A stretch of DNA of 64,000 bases from Biscogniauxia marginata (lineage: Eukaryota > Ascomycota > Sordariomycetes > Xylariales > Xylariaceae): positions 620,001 through 684,000 of the forward strand of contig MU404056.1 in NCBI GenBank assembly GCA_022695795.1, written 5' to 3'. Below are positions 58,750-64,000 of this stretch, one piece after another. A model generated the notes under the pieces. That model did not search any database. It was given only the letters and a program-made list of their open reading frames with translations, and was not told the DNA's origin. Position numbers and translations under genes: made by a program. Position 1 is the first letter of the stretch. Every line of letters starts with the position of its first letter.

Positions 58750-61700
58750 AAATCATTTAAGCACCGTCGATTGACTGTATTTGTTTCGGTCACAAGATGG
58801 GATTTGTCTCAAAATCTGACTTTCATTGAATTTGTGTGAAACCAAGTGCTACAACAAACAGGCTCGAGTTAGACACCTTGATGCTGAAACAGTCCCTATT
58901 AAGACCGGAAGTCTATTGTAAACCTATCCATATTGCATCGAGTTGCATAAAATCAACAATATTCTAATTCATTTAAAAACCGACGACTACTAGATAAGAA
59001 AAGGCACGACTGGCCGGCTTTTTTTTTTGGGCATTTCAATTCGCCTAGAAACTCTAAGAAACAAGAGAACTAAGAAATTGCACTTTGCTGCTCATCGGTT
59101 GAACATCGTGGGCCTCTAATTGGTAGGTATTTTAATTGATTCATGTATTGCTCCGCAACTCCCTTTTCTCAAACCCTGGGCCGAGGCTTGCTACATGTCA
59201 GCAAACTATTTTGTTTAAGACGGCGTAGATATCACAAGGAAAAGTATATGCAGGACTTAGTACTTGAATGATATATTCTTCCATTTTCTTCTCGTCATAT
59301 TGACGCAGTACGGATATCCGCATGCTGTCCTGTGGGATTAATGTATCGGGCTCACAAGTTGATATGTTTCTTTCACCACAGCCTCAGACTGACTTTTTTG
59401 CACAAGTTGAAAGCCTGCTTACATCTGCAAGGGTTTAGCTTCGGGTCAGTTGATGCCTGTTCCCTTTATTGAACGCAGTGTTACCCAACACATCGATACT
59501 AATCATCTCACTGAACTAGGATTGATAACTTAATAAATTCAAGTAGACAAGTCAATCGATTTAACGCGGCCGTCTCCTCACATGATTTCGTTCGTCTTGA
59601 AAATCAGCACGAACATCCAAGGCTGGTTCTAATCCAGCCGGCGTCGGGCACAACCAGCCTTGTAAGTTCACCACCGCCGGATCATACCAAACTCAATCCT
59701 GTTGGCCTATTACACTACTCTGTCTTCCACCTTTTCTCGAGCATTTACTCTGTTCATACAGACCCATGTGAAGCTGAATGCGCTAGGATTCGCCCCTCTT
59801 GGCGGACTCTGTTTCGTGGGCAGTTCTGTTGTTAACCGATTACCCGTCAGTCCGTGCCTTATTAGTGGTCCTAACAAGGCACGTCACACAGACCAACGGG
59901 TATGTGCTGTTGGAGATGGTTGAGATGTGACAGGCAAATACCGTTTGTCAGATGAGTTTGTTTGCTCGGCCGATGAATCGTAGGGGTGATGCCCAAGCCT
60001 TCCCGTCTTGGTAGAATGTAAATCAAAGTAATTAAATAGGAAACCCCAACTTCTAGAAATCATCCGTAAAACAAACGTTTAGAAACACATTTGCAGTATC
60101 ACAAAATCACTTCATGAAATTCTTCCCTATTCGCGCCCATAATATCTTTAGAGCAACTGTGGTGTTGCTGGACCAAATGCGAGTAAAGATACATCGCCAT
60201 CCTCCTAAAGATCAAAACGTGTCCTAAGTCTTGTGACGCAACATGTTGTGTCCGGCAAACAACATGATACCAAATCAACCCGCAAGACACGGGTACTACA
60301 CTAGTCTCATAGCTCTCAACGGTTTGCAGCCATGTACTTGTCCTCCGTACGCCATGTGAGCTGACGGGCTTATCACAGGGAGCTTCGGTTGGGGAGATGA
60401 TCTCAAATCTACTGGTGACAGAGTCCATCAGAACCCACACCTCTCCAACGTGCCACAATGTTGGTCTGAAATCGTGGCTGCTGGGTCTTTTGCTGCAGCA
60501 GAAGACCAACATCATGAGACACATGACCCTTCAAAGACAAGCAAGGGAGAGACGCAGAAAGACAACAGAGGAGGACACATTAATGGCGATCAACCGGCCG
60601 AAAATAAGAAAATAGATGGAGACATCGACGTCACTGGATGCGGCGCTTGGGTAGGTGAATGAATCATATTAGCCATTACTATCAAAATTGGAATCAGGGT
60701 AAGAATGGAGTGATCTTGGATTGTTGGTGAATTGAAACATCGTATGAAATTTGATGGAAGGATACTCTTGGAATATGGGCATCAAAGTCTGTACTATTAC
60801 CATTCGGTTTACATGGCCTCTGTCAGGAAACTGATATTAAATATCAGGTAAGGGACAGAGGTATATTTTGTGTGTATAAGCTTTAAGAGGGCTTGGAATG
60901 GGCTCATTCCTGGTCCTTGCGTGATGACAATGCTATCTCTACCCCCCATACTTAGGATTATATTGCTAAGTGTCGTGATTTCCTTCCACATATGACTACA
61001 TGTCTGCCAAATTTTTACCTACTTGTCCTAACCACCATCTTTATTTAGTTCTTGCCCCAACTACATGTCCCACTAATGCTAGGAATGACTCGATGATTTT
61101 TAGATCCTTGCGAAAATATTAAAATTATATCTATACCAACTTCCCTACTATCATTATTCATACTTGCTCTAGAAGATTGCCCTCGTGGGAAATGAGTGAC
61201 CTCCTATTTTCCACCCAGTGAGTTTCAGTGGATGAAGCAAACTTGAGCCACGCCTATATTAAAGGTATAGATTCAAGTAATAGCATAGGTTATGCTGAAT
61301 CAGAGGCCGTGGATGCCATTTTGGAACAGGTCGTTTTCCTGTAACTCGTACTAGATAGCATACAGTATGGTACTGAAAAAGAAACATTTGCAGGATACAC
61401 AAGAACTTGAACGCCTGTGTCAAAGGGACGAGCGGGTGCACAATAGCTTGAGAGTGATGGGCGTATAGGGTCACTATTAGACCAGGATTAATCGTCAAGG
61501 AATTAACTGTAATCCCTTTAGGGCGTATACGACTCTTACATACCTGAATTACTGTGGATCCACGTCTCTCATGGCCGCTATTTGCCAGGGTTACGTCCTC
61601 AGACCCCTGACAGCCTGATTCGTTTGTACCAATTGATACATACATTAAAGTATTATAGTGGATTTGGTAAGTCTAAAATCAACGTCATTATAAGGACGTG

Positions 61701-62964
61701 AGTCTATATAATTCACGGGGATGGCATTCGATAACCGCAATGATTCCTTAGGGTTTTGCAATCGTCTTCTCAGAATAAATGGATCGTGATGTATACTGGG
61801 AAGATGATATACGGTATAGTCTTAAACTCCATCACTAACGGAGTTTCGAGGGTTTCTCCAAGATGGATTATAAACTACGGTCAGGCTTTCAATGACTTCT
61901 ATAGTGCTATTGTTGGATAAGGCGAAGTTTATGTACTGTGCTATAAGGAATCCTAACATTCTACTGATTATATTTAGCAGATAGATGGGATGCTCCCGTT
62001 CATAGATTCATGAGCCTTCAACACCCTTGATACCTTGGAGGCAGGTCTTGATTATTGTCTTGCAGTTCTGGCAAATGTTCTGGAGAACCCAATTTATTCC
62101 TCTCTTCCCTTGTTACTTCAGGTACAAACACTATGCGTATCAAGGATCCTCCCCTTTAAGGACCTAACTCGGCAGGCATCAAACAACTAGCTAATCATTT
62201 ATGTTTAATATAACCTTGCGTAAAACCAATTAAGAAAGAGAGACCAACATCCTAAACGTACCGACATTAGTCTTATAACTGACCAAATTCGAGTTGATTA
62301 TTTCTCAGTGTGTATCGAGCATGTAAGCAACCAGAAAAAAAAACATCAAACGAACTGTTCACAGCGGCATCATTGGTGGACTATAAATTGATTATTCCAG
62401 GACTGGTTATTATAGCCCTCCTAAGCAGCAATGCAATGGCTTTTTAGAGTCGTTCCTAGTTATCAGCTAAGGGCATGGACTGGTCTTTCGAGGGTGCCAC
62501 TGTTTAGCGACCTCTAGAGCATATAGTCGAGATATAGAGAGAAGGGGAAGAATTATCTACTAATAACAAGCGAGATTACGGAGAATGCATTACACTCTGA
62601 ATCACCTAGATGTGATATCTGTTAGGGGCTGGGCAGCTGCCAAGGTACCATATAACTCAGCTATATCAGGTAGCGTCATGCACGAGCGCGGCGTAAATAG
62701 CATCCTTCAGGTTTAGAACGGCCTTGCCTCGCGCTATATATTGGCTCGGCTCCGCATTGCCAAGTTTCTGGATCCAAGTCGTACCATGTGTGCAGCATAC
62801 AATATAGAGCGAGATGTATTGCACCACCGGTAGTAGCAGCAAGTTTCATATAAACCGGCAAGTTCCCCAGCCGGATGTTAAGTATGATTACCGGATTCCT
62901 GGTTAAAATAACTTGCCATTCCAGTAATGTAGATTGATCAACTCAACTCTACAATCACGATACC
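58750..62964. other. gene-poor intergenic region with one ambiguous antisense ORF pair
   Basis: This 4.2 kb contains no domain that I recognise. At 60099-60524 (-) a 141-codon frame overlaps an open plus-strand frame ending at about 60662; both have protein-like composition and neither matches a family that I know, so no gene is called. A T-run lies near 59021-59029; the rest is ordinary AT-leaning spacer. Confidence 0.4.
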
Positions 62965-63934
62965 ATGCCATCGGCAACAGAATACTTCGGCTTCGCGGTG
63001 ACAAACTTGGGGCCCCTGACCACTACTTTCACGGCCGCGCCCTCTTGTGCCACCGCCAGCAATGCCGTGTACTTCGCCAACACGAACGATGCATATGCGT
63101 ACCGGGGCCGGCCGACGTGCAGCTTGGTGCCATACGGCAACGACTGCTACCCGTCCGGCGAGGAGCTCGACTCGCTGATCAGCGATATATACTTCACGCC
63201 GACGCAGGGCTTTGCCCACTACTTCTCGCCGGGCATCGCATGTCCGTCGGGATGGACCACGGCGGGCGCAGTTGCACACGTTACTGCTACGCCGGCGGCT
63301 GGTAGTAGTGATGGCGATGACGCGTTCAGCCGCTCCGGGGTGTTCACCGAGGACCCGTGGGGTTGGTACCGGGAGTATACCGCTGATGAAGCGGTGCTGC
63401 CTAAGGCGCTGGTATATCTTGATGCACTCGATGCGGCGGAGACACTAGCGTACTGCTGCCCAAGGTATCTTCTATCTTTTATTTATTTCAACCCCCGTGC
63501 TCTCTTGGGTGAATTGAAATAACGATGTTCGCAGTGGGTACGCCGCCGACATCCAGGGAACCTGCTCCTCATCCCTTGGGCCTTTGACATCGTACGACTA
63601 CTCAGAGAAGTGCATGCTGTACTTTGGGGCCAGCGTCTACGTAACGGCGTCAACGTTGACGGAGCCTTCGTGGACCTTTAACTTGCTCTCAGTCACTGAC
63701 CCGGGGTTTGAGGTCGCTACGAGGACGGAGACCATTAGTACATCTTCGTGGGGCGGGGATCAGTTAATCGTTGCGACGCAAATTCCGGCTGTTGTGCTCG
63801 TGTATCAGGCTTCCGATCTGCCGACCTCGGGCGACGCATCATCGTCGGGGTCAAGCATATTGCCGGGGCTGCTTCTTCCCCTATGGATTCTCATAGGAGT
63901 TGTGACGGGGGTGGGAATGATTATTCATTCATAA
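62965..63934 (+). CDS. Cys-rich fungal surface-type protein with C-terminal membrane segment
   Basis: Two exons (62965-63464, 63535-63934; 70-nt intron, donor GTATCT, acceptor CGCAG) give 299 aa. There is no classical signal peptide at the chosen start, but the family pattern is clear: Thr/Ser-rich N-part, CSLVPYGNDCYPSG, YFSPGIACPSGWTTAG, then YCCPRSGYAADIQGTC split by the intron, and a final hydrophobic segment (LLLPLWILIGVVTGVGMII). Proteins with CPSGW...CCPSG repeats and a C-terminal helix are common, uncharacterised, filamentous-fungal membrane or wall proteins. A fungal-surface role is inferred. An upstream exon with a signal peptide may be missing from my model. Confidence 0.65.
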
Positions 63935-64000
63935 CCAATCTTATTATTCAACTAGGGTAATTAATCGCGGATGGAATTTGCTTGGGCTATGCGATGTCAT

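Noticed and set aside
60099..60662. Overlapping ORFs on both strands.
   Set aside because: Both look mildly protein-like but neither shows a recognised motif, and they cannot both be real; no gene is called without transcript evidence.

Overview
The window is nuclear DNA of a filamentous ascomycete (Pezizomycotina). The evidence is short GT-AG introns of about 50-80 nt with CTAAC/CTGAC-type branch points, fungal-only families (Zn2Cys6-type regulator, TauD/TfdA-like oxygenase, fungal kinase-like protein, fungal TRK transporter), and a 16 kb AT-rich block of retrotransposons that look RIP-mutated (C:G to T:A). I cannot fix the species; Sordariomycete-like is an inference. All exon-intron models were spliced by eye and checked only for reading-frame closure.

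Layout. 1-28 kb is ordinary gene space with wide spacers: the end of a YSH1/CPSF73-type endonuclease gene, a vWA protein with a PPxY motif, a nicotinamidase (-), a PD-(D/E)XK nuclease-like protein with three C-terminal AT-hooks, a TRK potassium transporter, a PAP2 lipid-phosphatase-like membrane protein, a histidine phosphatase, a His/Cys papain-like-fold candidate, an MFS sugar transporter (-) and a secreted alpha/beta hydrolase of the tripeptidyl-aminopeptidase (TAP) type. A short element with tRNA-like A and B boxes (SINE-like) sits at the edge of the AT-rich block.

28.44-44.32 kb is the AT-rich block. I could resolve a long inverted repeat (about 28560-29215); a 5'-truncated Ty3/gypsy chromovirus on the + strand (about 29220-35304); a full-length relative on the - strand (35495-43582) with identical 5-bp target duplications TATAG; a solo LTR nested inside that element (37929-38401) with its own duplication AGTAT/AGTAC; and a short, little-mutated solo LTR (30153-30526). 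Coding parts are destroyed in a RIP-like way: Trp codons became stops and the RT active-site YLDD became YLND.

44.3-64 kb is gene-poor accessory-like sequence: a six-exon TauD/TfdA-type 2-oxoglutarate oxygenase, an ORF broken by one in-frame stop, a Zn-cluster regulator (-), a divergent kinase-like protein with DFE instead of DFG, an eight-exon membrane-anchored amidase (-), and a Cys-rich protein with a C-terminal membrane segment. Oxygenase, regulator, kinase-like protein and amidase lie within 11 kb, but nothing in the sequence proves that they form one pathway. I saw no CRISPR array, no convincing canonical tRNA or rRNA gene, and no polyketide or peptide synthetase.
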